A stretch of 64,000 nucleotides of DNA from Sphingomonadales bacterium (lineage in GTDB: Bacteria; Pseudomonadota; Alphaproteobacteria; Sphingomonadales; Sphingomonadaceae): assembly GCA_027490095.1 (NCBI GenBank), contig JAIXYT010000003.1, positions 42,610 through 106,609 of the forward strand. The letters are read 5' to 3'. Of this stretch, positions 56,541 to 64,000 are shown in pieces; position 1 is the first letter of the stretch; the number at the start of each line of letters is the position of its first letter. Below the pieces are notes generated by a model. It was not told where the DNA came from and searched no databases. It worked only from the letters and a program-made list of their open reading frames with translations. The position numbers were made by a program, and so were the translations under genes.

Positions 56541-57914
56541 TCAGCGATAGTCGATGACGGCGTCGCGCCGAAGGTCCCTCAGGTACCGCCGCGCTGCACT
56601 GTTCACCCGGGCATCGTTCATCTGCCCATACACCTGGTCAAAGCTCGGCATGCCCGCGCTCGCCGGCGGATCATCGCGCCCGCACAGCACCAGCACCCTC
56701 AGCCCATCCTGCGGAGACCCGAAGGCAGGCGTCGCAGCCCCGACCGGCATCTGCCCCAGGATCTGCTGCAGCTGCGGCGGCAGGTCGCCCATGCGCAGCT
56801 GGTCGTTCGACACGACCTCCGCCCCCAGCGCCTTCGCCACTTCGTCCGCCTTGCCGCAGCCACCCATGTTCCGCGTCCGGGCCTGCATATCCGCCGCCAT
56901 CTTGCGCGCATCCGCCTCGCTCACCCCGGCCGGCAGCGCCTTCGTCAGCTGCTTCAGGCTCAGGATTGCGTTCGAAGGGTCCGCCATCATCATCTGGCGC
57001 TTGTCCACCACCGCGATGATGTTCACGCCACCGGGCACCGGCACCGGGTCCGAAACCGACCCGCGCGGCAACGCGCTCACGATGCCCTGCAGCGCCGGCG
57101 ACAGCTGCTCGGCCCGCACCCAGCCGAGGTCACCCCCCAGCGCCGCGGTCGAGGCTTCGGAAAACTGCCGCGCATAGGCCACGAAGCTCGCCCCCTGGCG
57201 CACCTGCGCCACGATCCGGCCGGCATCCGCCATCACCTGCGGAAGCGTCTCGGGCGTCGCCGACAGGAAGATCTCGCCGACCCGATACTCGTCCTTGCCC
57301 TTCGATTCCTCCATCTTGCGGATCACCGCCTGGACCTCGTCGTCGCCCACGTTGATGAAGGGCTCCACCCGCCGCCGCAGCAGCCGGCTCCACGCCAGTT
57401 CCCCCCGGATCTGCTGCTTGATCGACGACGGCGACGACCCGTTGTCGCGCAGGAACTGCTCGAACGCATCGCGCGTCTGGCGGAAATTCTGCGCCACCCG
57501 GGCATAGGCCTGGTCCACCTCGGGCTCGGGCACCGTCACCTCGTGCTGCGCGGCTTCCTGGATCTGCAGCTTCTCGTCGATCAGGTTCCGCAGCACCTGC
57601 AGCCGAAGCACTTCGCGCTCCTGGTCCGAAATCTTGCCGCCATTGGCAATCAGCACCAGCGCAAGCCGGTGGTCGACATCGGTGTCGGTGATGATGTCGC
57701 CGTTCACGATCGCGGTCGCCTTGCGGACATTGGGGTCCACCTGGCCATAGACCGTCATGTCCGGCAGCTGCAGCGCAGCCGCCTGCCGTTGCGACATGGT
57801 CTGCTGGGCGCCGGCAAGCTGCTGCTGCGCGCCCGCCGGCGCAAGCGCGGCCAGCGCGGCAGCCGGCAGGGCAGCCAGCCACAGGCCGCCAAGGCGCGGC
57901 AGTCGATCCTTCAT
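56541..57914 (-). CDS. surA: periplasmic peptidyl-prolyl isomerase/chaperone SurA
   Basis: This 457-residue chaperone of outer-membrane proteins, including LptD, has a signal peptide (residues 1-29, cleavage at AGA-QQQ). The SurA N-terminal chaperone domain covers about 62-190 (AIVNGDIITDTDVDHRLAL, LRNLIDEKLQIQEA). One parvulin-type PPIase domain is clear at about 209-305 (EYRVGEIFLSA, LGGDLGWVRAEQLSP), and the remaining C-terminal part resembles the short second segment. ATG at 57914 is preferred because a signal peptide starts there; upstream in-frame ATGs at 57920 and 57947 remain possible. The gene is separated from lptD by a tandem repeat. Confidence 0.88.
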   Translation of the reverse strand: MKDRLPRLGGLWLAALPAAALAALAPAGAQQQLAGAQQTMSQRQAAALQLPDMTVYGQVDPNVRKATAIVNGDIITDTDVDHRLALVLIANGGKISDQEREVLRLQVLRNLIDEKLQIQEAAQHEVTVPEPEVDQAYARVAQNFRQTRDAFEQFLRDNGSSPSSIKQQIRGELAWSRLLRRRVEPFINVGDDEVQAVIRKMEESKGKDEYRVGEIFLSATPETLPQVMADAGRIVAQVRQGASFVAYARQFSEASTAALGGDLGWVRAEQLSPALQGIVSALPRGSVSDPVPVPGGVNIIAVVDKRQMMMADPSNAILSLKQLTKALPAGVSEADARKMAADMQARTRNMGGCGKADEVAKALGAEVVSNDQLRMGDLPPQLQQILGQMPVGAATPAFGSPQDGLRVLVLCGRDDPPASAGMPSFDQVYGQMNDARVNSAARRYLRDLRRDAVIDYR

Positions 57915-57984
57915 CCTCATCTGGGCGAAATGTTCCTGATCATCCATCTCGAAGGCAGTCGCATAGACCAGCCGTCCCGGCCTT

Positions 57985-58051
57985 GCCAGCGCCAAAGGCG
58001 CGGGCCAATTGAAACACGGCCAGCGCCAAAGGCGCGGGCCAATTGAAACAC
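57985..58051. repeat. tandem 33-bp repeat between lptD and surA
   Basis: Two identical 33-bp units (57985-58017 and 58019-58051) lie 34 bp apart. Each contains GCCAGCGCCAAAGGCGCGGG and CCAATTGAAACAC. The GCGCC-AAA-GGCGC part forms a small hairpin. A degenerate third start (GCCAGCACCAA) follows. It lies in the intergenic leader of surA and so could affect its expression. Confidence 0.9.
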
Positions 58052-58124
58052 TGCCAGCACCAATGCCGCCGCGCGGCTGAACCATCGCTGAAAGATGGGT
58101 GCAACCGCCCGTGAGCCCAGGGTC

Positions 58125-60362
58125 TCAGCCCAGGTTCCTCAGCGCCAGCGTGAACAGGATCACATTGCCCTGCCGCTGGTTCGGTTGGTCGATATAGTTG
58201 CGCCGGATCGTCAGCGCGATGTTGAAACACTCGTCGGTGTAGCTCACGCCCACCCGCCCCCTGATCGGCTGCCACCCGTCATTCGTCGTCAGCGGGTCCT
58301 CGGCAGTCGAGGTCAGGTCGACAACGGCAGATCCGAACACCGCCCAGTATTTGCCGAACGCGACCCGCGCGCCGGCCCGGACCTCCTCGTGATCGGTCAG
58401 GTCCTCCAGCGCGATGTTGCGGTTGTACTTCAGATATCCGACCGAAAGAAATGTGCGCCGGCTGCCGATCGCAACGTCGGTCTCGTTCCGCCGGATCGCC
58501 AGGCTGTCCTTGTCCAGCCGCAGCCGCTGTGTCAGCTCGATGTAGCGCCCGAACCGGAACGACGCCCGCCCCACGAAGTCCGACAGGCGCCCGGCCAGCC
58601 CCGTCCCTTCCGGGAACAGGTCGCTGTCGCCGTCCAGCCGATAGCTCTGCCCGGCCTGCGCCGTCACCACCAGCCCGGGCCGTGCCCAGCGCCAGTCCGC
58701 GCCATAGGTGATCCGCGCGCCGCCCTCCCAGCGGTCGAACCCCGGAAAGCGGTTCAGCGCGAACAGGTTGGATTCCTCCAGGTCGACCGCCCGGCTGTCC
58801 TCGTTGGGAATCGTGTCGTTCGCGGTTGCATGGCTCGCCACGAACTGCACGCGGGGCGAAATGGTCTGCACGCCGCCCAGGAAACCGCCGGCAAAGGGCC
58901 ATTCCACGTCCACCGCCGCCAGCGGGATCAGCCGCGCCGTCCAGCCGTCCCGCCCGGCATAGATCACGTCGTCCGCGTCCGCGGTGTCGCTCGCCGTGTA
59001 CACATCCCCGCGGATCAGCCCGGTCAGCGTCACCCGCTGCCCCAGCGGCGTCAGCAGGCTGCGCTCCCACTGGGCCGACGCAAGCGCCCGGGCCATCGAC
59101 TGCCCCTCGCGGCGATAGAGGCCAAGGCTGTTCATCTGCACGGTGATCCGCCCGCCCAGCGGCTGGGTCGGCAGCCGCCAGGTCAGGTCCACCAGCGGAA
59201 GCGCGATCGGCACCCGGTCATCGTCGGTGCCCGGCGCCAGATACTGGAACGCCCAGCCCCGCACGGAAAAATAGCGGTCCGGCTCGAACCGCTCCAGCGC
59301 ATAGGTTGTGCGCAACCGGTTATCGAGGCTCACCTGGTAACGCCCGAGGAAGTTGTCGTCGTTCGTCAGCCGCGACGAAAAGCTCGACTGCCAGCCACCC
59401 CCGTGGACGATCCGGCCGCGCGCATCGAACGCGCCGCGGAACCGCGCATCGGTGGTCACGATCTCCGAGGTCAGCTCGTCGACCGACTGGCCCTTGGCAT
59501 AGGTCGCCATCAGCCCCACCTGGATCGGCCCGCCCTCCAGCAGCTGCCGGTACTGAAGCCCGACCAGCGGCGCCACGTTGGTGAACACGTTTCCGGTGAT
59601 CGTCAGGTCGCGGTCGGGCGCGATCGACCAGAAATAGGGGATGCGGATCTCGCCCCCCAGCTCGCGCGTGTAGCGGATGTCCGGCGACAGCAGGCCCGAC
59701 TGGTTCCTGTCGAACCCGTCCGGGTGCGACAGCTTCGGCAGCGCCATCACCGGAACCCCGAACATCTCCAGCCGGGCGCCCGTGTAGAAGACCCGGCCAC
59801 GCTCCGGGTCATGCACCACGCGCACCGCCTTCAGCTGCCAGACCGGCCGCTGCGGGCAGCCGGACTCGTCCACCACCTTGCAGGGGGAATAGGTCGCCTG
59901 ATTGAGCGTGCTGAGATTGTTCTCCCGCACCCCCGTCTTCGCGGCCAGCCGGCTGCCGTCGGCCATCACCACCAGGATGTTGTCGACAGCCCCATCCCGC
60001 AGGCTCTCGGTCAGCTCGAAATCGTCGGCGACCGCGCGCGTCCCGTCGCCCGTGTCCAGCAGCACCTTGCCGCTCGCCGACACCCGGCCGGACCGCCGGT
60101 CATAGACCACCTTGTCCGCCGTCAGCTTCTTGCCCTCGCGGCGCACCAGCACATTGCCGGTTGCGGTGATGACATCCAGATTCTCGTCATACTCCAGTTG
60201 GTCGGCCTCGAACTCGACCATAGGGGCGGGCAGCGACGGGGCCGCGGCCGGCGGCCCCGGCTCTGCACCTTGCGCGGCTGCCGGCGTGTGCGCCAGCAGC
60301 GCCAGCGCCAGCACCAGCGGGGAGGCGCCGGACGCGCGGAAGGGGTGCAGGCGGCGGGGCAT
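58125..60362 (-). CDS. lptD: LPS-assembly protein LptD
   Basis: This is a 745-residue outer-membrane barrel that places lipopolysaccharide in the outer leaflet, with LptE. A signal peptide (residues 1-30) is followed by an LptA/OstA-like periplasmic domain (about 48-160: FEADQLEYDENLDVITATGNV, KLTADKVVYDRRSGRVSASG in parts). The barrel covers about 200-745. Cysteines are few: two in SPCKVVDESGC near 160-170 and one in YTDECFNIAL near the end. E. coli has four, so the disulfide pattern must be simpler. It is the first gene of lptD-surA-pdxA-ksgA. Confidence 0.93.
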   Translation of the reverse strand: MPRRLHPFRASGASPLVLALALLAHTPAAAQGAEPGPPAAAPSLPAPMVEFEADQLEYDENLDVITATGNVLVRREGKKLTADKVVYDRRSGRVSASGKVLLDTGDGTRAVADDFELTESLRDGAVDNILVVMADGSRLAAKTGVRENNLSTLNQATYSPCKVVDESGCPQRPVWQLKAVRVVHDPERGRVFYTGARLEMFGVPVMALPKLSHPDGFDRNQSGLLSPDIRYTRELGGEIRIPYFWSIAPDRDLTITGNVFTNVAPLVGLQYRQLLEGGPIQVGLMATYAKGQSVDELTSEIVTTDARFRGAFDARGRIVHGGGWQSSFSSRLTNDDNFLGRYQVSLDNRLRTTYALERFEPDRYFSVRGWAFQYLAPGTDDDRVPIALPLVDLTWRLPTQPLGGRITVQMNSLGLYRREGQSMARALASAQWERSLLTPLGQRVTLTGLIRGDVYTASDTADADDVIYAGRDGWTARLIPLAAVDVEWPFAGGFLGGVQTISPRVQFVASHATANDTIPNEDSRAVDLEESNLFALNRFPGFDRWEGGARITYGADWRWARPGLVVTAQAGQSYRLDGDSDLFPEGTGLAGRLSDFVGRASFRFGRYIELTQRLRLDKDSLAIRRNETDVAIGSRRTFLSVGYLKYNRNIALEDLTDHEEVRAGARVAFGKYWAVFGSAVVDLTSTAEDPLTTNDGWQPIRGRVGVSYTDECFNIALTIRRNYIDQPNQRQGNVILFTLALRNLG

Positions 60363-60436
60363 GGGCTGACGGCGGCTTTAGGCGGCGACCATGCGCCGTT
60401 CAAGCCGGCCCGGCCGCAACAGCCGCCGGCCCAGCG

Positions 60437-61072
60437 TCAAAACGGGATCACCCGGCCTTCGCGCGTGTATTTCAGATAGCCCACATTGGCCCCCAGCCGC
60501 CAGCCGGCCCCCAGCCGGATCGGCACCAGCACGATGTCGCCGCGCTGGTGATAGTTCGCCGAAACGCCGCCGATCAGATAGGCCTTGCCCTCGACAGCCG
60601 CGAACCGCTGGAAGAGCTCGTCCGTGTCGTGCAGGTTGTAGATCAGCGTGAAAGTCCGGGAGGCATCGCCGCCCACGTCGGGCCCGACGGAGGGCCCCGT
60701 CCAGAAGACCTCCCGCTCCCCTTCCACCTTGGAAAACAGCTTCCCCCGGCCATAGCGCAGGCCGACGATCAATGCCCCACTGCCTTCCCGCCCCACGATA
60801 TAGGCGTTGGGCTTGCCGAGGTCGGCAAAGATCTTCTCGATCACCATGGCGACACCCTCCGTCGCCTCGCCGAACGCCCCGTCGGCCGCCGCCGTGATCT
60901 CGCCCATCTCGAAGACGGCCGCCTGCGCATCAGCCTTCAGGCTCCCGTCGCTCTTGGGCGCCGGCGTGGACGGGGCGGCAGGTGCCTGTGCCGGCACAGC
61001 AGCGGCCTCCTGCGCAAACAGGGCCGAAGGGGCAACGAAAGCCAGCAGGGCGGCAGCAATTCGGATCAGCAT
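60437..61072 (-). CDS. DUF1134 family exported protein
   Basis: This 211-residue protein has a signal peptide (cleavage near LFAQ, residues 18-21) and a Pro/Ala-rich linker. The DUF1134 domain covers about 55-211 (AVFEMGEITAAADGAFGEAT, GKPNAYIVGREGSGALIVGLRYG, FWTGPSVGPDVGGDASRTF, LIYNL). The family is restricted mostly to alphaproteobacteria; some structures show a YtfJ-like or lipid-binding fold, and its function is unknown. ATG at 61072 has GAGGG seven bases upstream; 61090 and 61114 are alternative starts. It lies 74 bp upstream of lptD on the same strand. Confidence 0.85.
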   Translation of the reverse strand: MLIRIAAALLAFVAPSALFAQEAAAVPAQAPAAPSTPAPKSDGSLKADAQAAVFEMGEITAAADGAFGEATEGVAMVIEKIFADLGKPNAYIVGREGSGALIVGLRYGRGKLFSKVEGEREVFWTGPSVGPDVGGDASRTFTLIYNLHDTDELFQRFAAVEGKAYLIGGVSANYHQRGDIVLVPIRLGAGWRLGANVGYLKYTREGRVIPF

Positions 61073-61110
61073 GCCCGCACCCTCGCACATCCCGCTGAAT
61101 CCCGGCTGAA

Positions 61111-61770
61111 TCACGCTTCCGCCACGACAGGGTTCCGAAGCACCGGAATGCCCGACACCTCCACCTCCACAACGTCGCCCGGCACCAGCCAGCGCGGCGG
61201 CACCCGCTTCTCGCCCACACCGCCGCAGGTGCCGGTCGCGATGATGTCGCCGGGCCTCAGTTCGGTGAAGCCCGAGACATAGCTGATCAGCGTCTCGGCA
61301 TCGAACAGCATCAGCGAAATCGGCGTGTGCTGCAGCACCTCGCCATTCACCCGGGTCGTCAGCTCATGCGCCCGATAGTCCCCGAACGCCGCGGCCGGCA
61401 CCAGCTCGGGCCCGATCGAGCCCGACCGGTCGAAATTCTTGCCCGCCGTGAACTGCGCCGTGTGCCGCTGCCAGTCCCGAACCGACCCGTCGAGGAACGG
61501 CGTCCAGCCGGCCACATGGCCCAGCGCCCTCTCGCGCGGAACATGCCGGCCCGCCGTCCCGATCACCAGCGCAAGCTCGCCCTCATAGTCCAGGCAGGCG
61601 CTGTTCGCCGGCTTCACGATCGCCTCGCCGGCGCGCACCAGCGACTGCGGCGTGCGCAGGAACAGCATCGGGTGGGGCCCGCTCTCGCCGCGCCCCATCT
61701 CGTCGCGGTGCGCCGCATAGTTCACCGCCGCACAGAAGATCCGCGCCGCGCCGTCGGGAAACCAGGTCAT
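61111..61770 (-). CDS. fumarylacetoacetate hydrolase (FAH) family protein
   Basis: This 219-residue single-domain FAH-superfamily enzyme has metal-binding acids in YEGELALVIG near residue 50 (Glu-Glu) and a later Asp. IFCAAVNYAAHRDEMGR near the N-terminus and GWTPFLDGSVRDWQRH near 72, then TAGKNFDRSGSIGPELV, are typical. GDIIATGTCGGVG near 180 is the conserved turn at the active site. Members hydrolyse acylpyruvates or decarboxylate oxaloacetate; which applies is unclear. The start (61770) overlaps pdeM by four bases, and it ends 38 bp before DUF1134. Confidence 0.9.
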   Translation of the reverse strand: MTWFPDGAARIFCAAVNYAAHRDEMGRGESGPHPMLFLRTPQSLVRAGEAIVKPANSACLDYEGELALVIGTAGRHVPRERALGHVAGWTPFLDGSVRDWQRHTAQFTAGKNFDRSGSIGPELVPAAAFGDYRAHELTTRVNGEVLQHTPISLMLFDAETLISYVSGFTELRPGDIIATGTCGGVGEKRVPPRWLVPGDVVEVEVSGIPVLRNPVVAEA

Positions 61771-62513
61771 CGCAAATGCATCCTCTGTGCAGCCGTCAGC
61801 CGGATCAGCCCGCCGGCCACGGGAACAATCGCCTCGGGCGCCTGCCCCAGCGCATCGACGAACGCCCGGTCGTCGACCGAAAGGCCGCCTGCATAGGCGC
61901 CATAGGCCGGCAGCACCAGCCGGTCGCCCGCCAGCGCAAGGCAGGGCCGCGAAACCTGCCGCCCGGTCCTCAGCGGCAGCCGCACCTTCGGATGGAAATG
62001 CCCGCTGATCTCGGGCTCCGCACAGCCCGGCACGGCCTCGTGCCGCAACCACACGCCTGCCAGCAGCAGCTCCTCGACCACCCGGCCGCCCAGCACGCCC
62101 GCACTTGCGCCGTCATGGTTCCCGGTCACCCAGATCATCTCGGCCCGCGCGGTCAGCCGCCCCAGCAGCGCCCGCGCCGCCTCGGGCATCGACGCCGCGC
62201 CCGCCGAATCATGAAAACTGTCCCCCAGTGCCGCCACCGTCCGCGCCCCGGTCCGCTCCACCGCCGCGATCAGCCGCCCCAGCGTCTCCAGGCTGTCGTG
62301 CGGCGGCAGCAGCCAGCCCCGGCGGGCAAAGGCAGCCCCCTTCTCCAGGTGCAGGTCCGCCACCAGAAGCATATCCTGCTCCGGCCAGAACAGCGCACCG
62401 CAAGGCAGCACCTGCAGCGCGGTCCCGGCCAGGCGGAACGCCGGAATCGGGGGGAACGAAAGGGAAACATCGGTCACGCCCGGGCCACTGCCACCGCCGG
62501 CGCCAACAGGCAA
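61767..62513 (-). CDS. pdeM: ligase-associated DNA damage response endonuclease PdeM
   Basis: This 248-residue metallophosphatase-fold protein is of the PdeM family. Motifs are ADLHLEKGAAFARRG near residue 52, ALGDSFHD near 95, VTGNHDGA near 128 and ISGHFHPK near 168, giving the standard two-metal site. PdeM normally sits with an ATP-dependent DNA ligase, Lhr-type helicase and an exonuclease; none is in the window, so this copy is separated from its usual partners. It starts with TTG at 62513, with AAGGGGG just upstream; a GTG at 62477 is an alternative. Confidence 0.88.
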   Translation of the reverse strand: MPVGAGGGSGPGVTDVSLSFPPIPAFRLAGTALQVLPCGALFWPEQDMLLVADLHLEKGAAFARRGWLLPPHDSLETLGRLIAAVERTGARTVAALGDSFHDSAGAASMPEAARALLGRLTARAEMIWVTGNHDGASAGVLGGRVVEELLLAGVWLRHEAVPGCAEPEISGHFHPKVRLPLRTGRQVSRPCLALAGDRLVLPAYGAYAGGLSVDDRAFVDALGQAPEAIVPVAGGLIRLTAAQRMHLR

Positions 62514-62524
62514 GGCAGCCCCCT

Positions 62525-64000
62525 TCAGAAGCGCGTCAGCCAGCTGATCTCGCCCTGCACCCAGGTCGGCTCGCGGCCCGGCGTGTTCGGCCCGTTGCGC
62601 TGCACCCGGGCGCTCGCCTTCACGTCGCCGATCCGCGTCGGCCAGTTCACCCCGCCTTCCACTTGCACGATCTCCTCGCGGTTGCGGGAAATCCGGTAGC
62701 GCGGATCTTCGTTCACGTTCAGCACGATATGCCGCGCCGCCATGTTCCAGCGTCGGTTCTTCACGTCGGTCAGCGCCCAGTGCATCGTCATCGCCCGCGC
62801 GTCACCATCCAGCGAATGCCCCACCGGCCGCCGCCCATAGGTCCAGCCGTCGGTGTAGATGAAATTGTTGTAGGTCGATCCCGGATAGGCATTGCTCCCC
62901 ATCAGCCGCCCAAGGAACTTCGCCGCCTGGCTGTCCACATATTCGAACCCGGCATCCAGCAACGCGCCCTTCTTGCCCACCGGCCCGGAAACCCCAGCCC
63001 CGATCTGCCGCGCGAACTGCTCGATCAGGATATTGTCCGCATCCTCCGCCGTCGTCGAAAAATGCAGCTTCAGCACCTGCCCCGTCGTCCCGATCGGCCG
63101 CCGATAACTCATGTCGAACCCGGCCAGCTGGTTCCCCGGCTCGTCCAGCGTGCCGGTGTTGTCGGCCTCCCCCAGCCCGATCAGCGCATTCACGATCGTG
63201 CCGAAGTCGCACGGCCGCCCTGATCCGCACAGCTGAAGCCCCCGCACCAGCCCGATCTCGAACCAGGGCGTCGGCTGGAACGCCAGCCGCATCCCCACCA
63301 TCGCCGGATTGTCGAAGTCCCGTTCCTCGTCGGCCACACCCACGAACACATCCAGCGTCGTCGGCCCCAGCCAGCGCAGCACGGGAAAGTCGATGTTGAA
63401 CGGCTCCAGCCGCCGAAAGCCCACCCGCGGCATCGGCCGCGCGCTGGTGGAAAACAGCATCGCCCCGTCCTGGCCCGCCCCCCACCAGGTGTCGAACCAG
63501 CCGCCATAAAAGGCCCAGTTCCCGCCCACCGTCAGAACCACATGGCTCGGATCGGGCGAGAAGCCGTTCTTCGCCTGCGTCGCCTCCTGCCGGTCGGTTC
63601 CCTCGCTCTGCCAGGTCCCCCCCCAGGTCACGTGCAGCGCCCCCAGGTCGTGCGAGGCCGAAACGCTCGCCTCCCCGGGATTGCGCGCCACCCGGTCGAA
63701 CGTCCTGACCAGCGCAGCATCGTTGGTCGCCGACAGGCGCACCTCATAGGTCGATCGCTGGCCATAATGGTCCGACAGCGCCGCCACCCGCGCGACCGCA
63801 GCCCTCAGGTGCGGCGGCAGCGCGCCGTCCGCCTGCGCCGCCTCCAGCCCGCGGTTGATCTGCGCCCAGGGCAGCGGCCAGGCATCGATCGGCCCCTGGA
63901 TATAGCCATGCGCCCGCAGCAGCTCCACATCGGTGCGCAGCCGCGCATCCCCCGCCGCTGCCCAGGGCGAGGCAAGTGCCGGCACTGCCATCACCAGCGC
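62525..64000 (-). CDS. Wzi-like capsule assembly outer-membrane barrel (5' end outside window)
   Basis: The visible 491 codons include the end of a signal peptide (VMAVPALASPWAAAGD), so the start lies just beyond the window edge. After a helical plug-like N-terminal region (about residues 20-70, LRTDVELLRAHGYIQGPID) comes a barrel: SHDLGALHVTWGG, HVVLTVGGNWAFYGGWFDTWWG, PMPRVGFRRLEPFNIDFPVLRWLGP and more, typical of the capsule-assembly Wzi family. The C-terminus ends in Phe (EISWLTRF) as in outer-membrane barrels. It probably anchors or modifies surface polysaccharide. Its stop is 11 bp before pdeM. Confidence 0.85.
   Translation of the reverse strand, partial: ALVMAVPALASPWAAAGDARLRTDVELLRAHGYIQGPIDAWPLPWAQINRGLEAAQADGALPPHLRAAVARVAALSDHYGQRSTYEVRLSATNDAALVRTFDRVARNPGEASVSASHDLGALHVTWGGTWQSEGTDRQEATQAKNGFSPDPSHVVLTVGGNWAFYGGWFDTWWGAGQDGAMLFSTSARPMPRVGFRRLEPFNIDFPVLRWLGPTTLDVFVGVADEERDFDNPAMVGMRLAFQPTPWFEIGLVRGLQLCGSGRPCDFGTIVNALIGLGEADNTGTLDEPGNQLAGFDMSYRRPIGTTGQVLKLHFSTTAEDADNILIEQFARQIGAGVSGPVGKKGALLDAGFEYVDSQAAKFLGRLMGSNAYPGSTYNNFIYTDGWTYGRRPVGHSLDGDARAMTMHWALTDVKNRRWNMAARHIVLNVNEDPRYRISRNREEIVQVEGGVNWPTRIGDVKASARVQRNGPNTPGREPTWVQGEISWLTRF

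Noticed and set aside
58095..60479. A 794-codon plus-strand frame opposite lptD
   Set aside because: Antisense shadow of lptD; Arg/Pro/His-rich and without any domain.

Overview
This is a gene-dense, GC-rich chromosomal segment of an alphaproteobacterium, most likely of the order Sphingomonadales. The grounds are the GC-rich codon use with frequent GTG/TTG starts, an Oar-type TonB-dependent receptor, MipZ in place of a Min system, a cytochrome bc1 chaperone next to a YceD (DUF177) gene, an SdhAF4-type assembly factor, and a YghO-type acyltransferase beside a fatty-acid hydroxylase, which recalls sphingolipid-making bacteria. I cannot name a genus. No rRNA, CRISPR array, transposase, integrase or prophage is visible. 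Two tRNA genes, Leu(CAA) and Val(UAC), lie on the minus strand.

Layout. 0-5 kb: overlapping plus-strand genes (alpha/beta hydrolase, alanine:cation symporter, OsmC), then a Tat-exported nitroreductase-like gene and a marR gene behind a promoter embedded in a perfect 16-bp inverted repeat. 5-11 kb: tRNA-Leu, a large TonB-dependent receptor, tRNA-Val, a family VIII-type esterase bracketed by inverted repeat pairs, a YciI-like protein. 11-19 kb: rpmB, a phytase-like esterase, a glycine-zipper protein, rsmB, htpX, a short-chain dehydrogenase, SdhAF4, an aminotransferase, DUF177, the bc1 chaperone and bamE. 19-26 kb: proton-pumping pyrophosphatase, thiL-nusB, and an overlapping trio of poorly characterised genes including an APH-type kinase. 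26-35 kb: TPR protein, guaB, a second RsmB-like methyltransferase, a second TPR protein, a Fur/Zur regulator, dxs, a small membrane protein and tlyA. 35-38.5 kb (minus): phasin, phosphomannomutase/phosphoglucomutase, a membrane J-protein and mipZ. 38.5-47 kb (plus): panC, phzF-like, glnE, bcp, a DUF455 ferritin-like protein, an M23 peptidase, an ErpA-type protein and xth. 47-49.5 kb (minus): radC, two small unknown proteins and a LuxR-type HTH protein with a C-terminal membrane anchor. 49.6-51.7 kb: the YghO-like acyltransferase and the fatty-acid hydroxylase. 51.8-60.4 kb: an outer-membrane biogenesis block with lptF-lptG and lptD-surA-pdxA-ksgA. 60.4-64 kb: DUF1134, a fumarylacetoacetase-family protein, PdeM and a Wzi-like barrel cut by the window edge.

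Most of this is housekeeping: envelope assembly (LptD/F/G, SurA, BamE, Wzi), ribosome and rRNA maturation (RpmB, KsgA, RsmB-like, TlyA, NusB), cofactors (ThiL, PdxA, PanC, Dxs), nitrogen control (GlnE) and division-site placement (MipZ).

The most unusual signals are outside or between the known genes. (1) Five copies of a composite two-hairpin intergenic element, whose stems differ in sequence but keep pairing around a fixed GGC-AAA-GCC core. (2) A 90-bp-period repeat family in inverted pairs around tRNA-Val and the esterase. (3) The HTH-anchor / 122-aa / 137-aa / radC gene set, with an imperfect palindrome upstream and an AT-rich palindromic island at its far end. (4) A possible sphingolipid gene pair.
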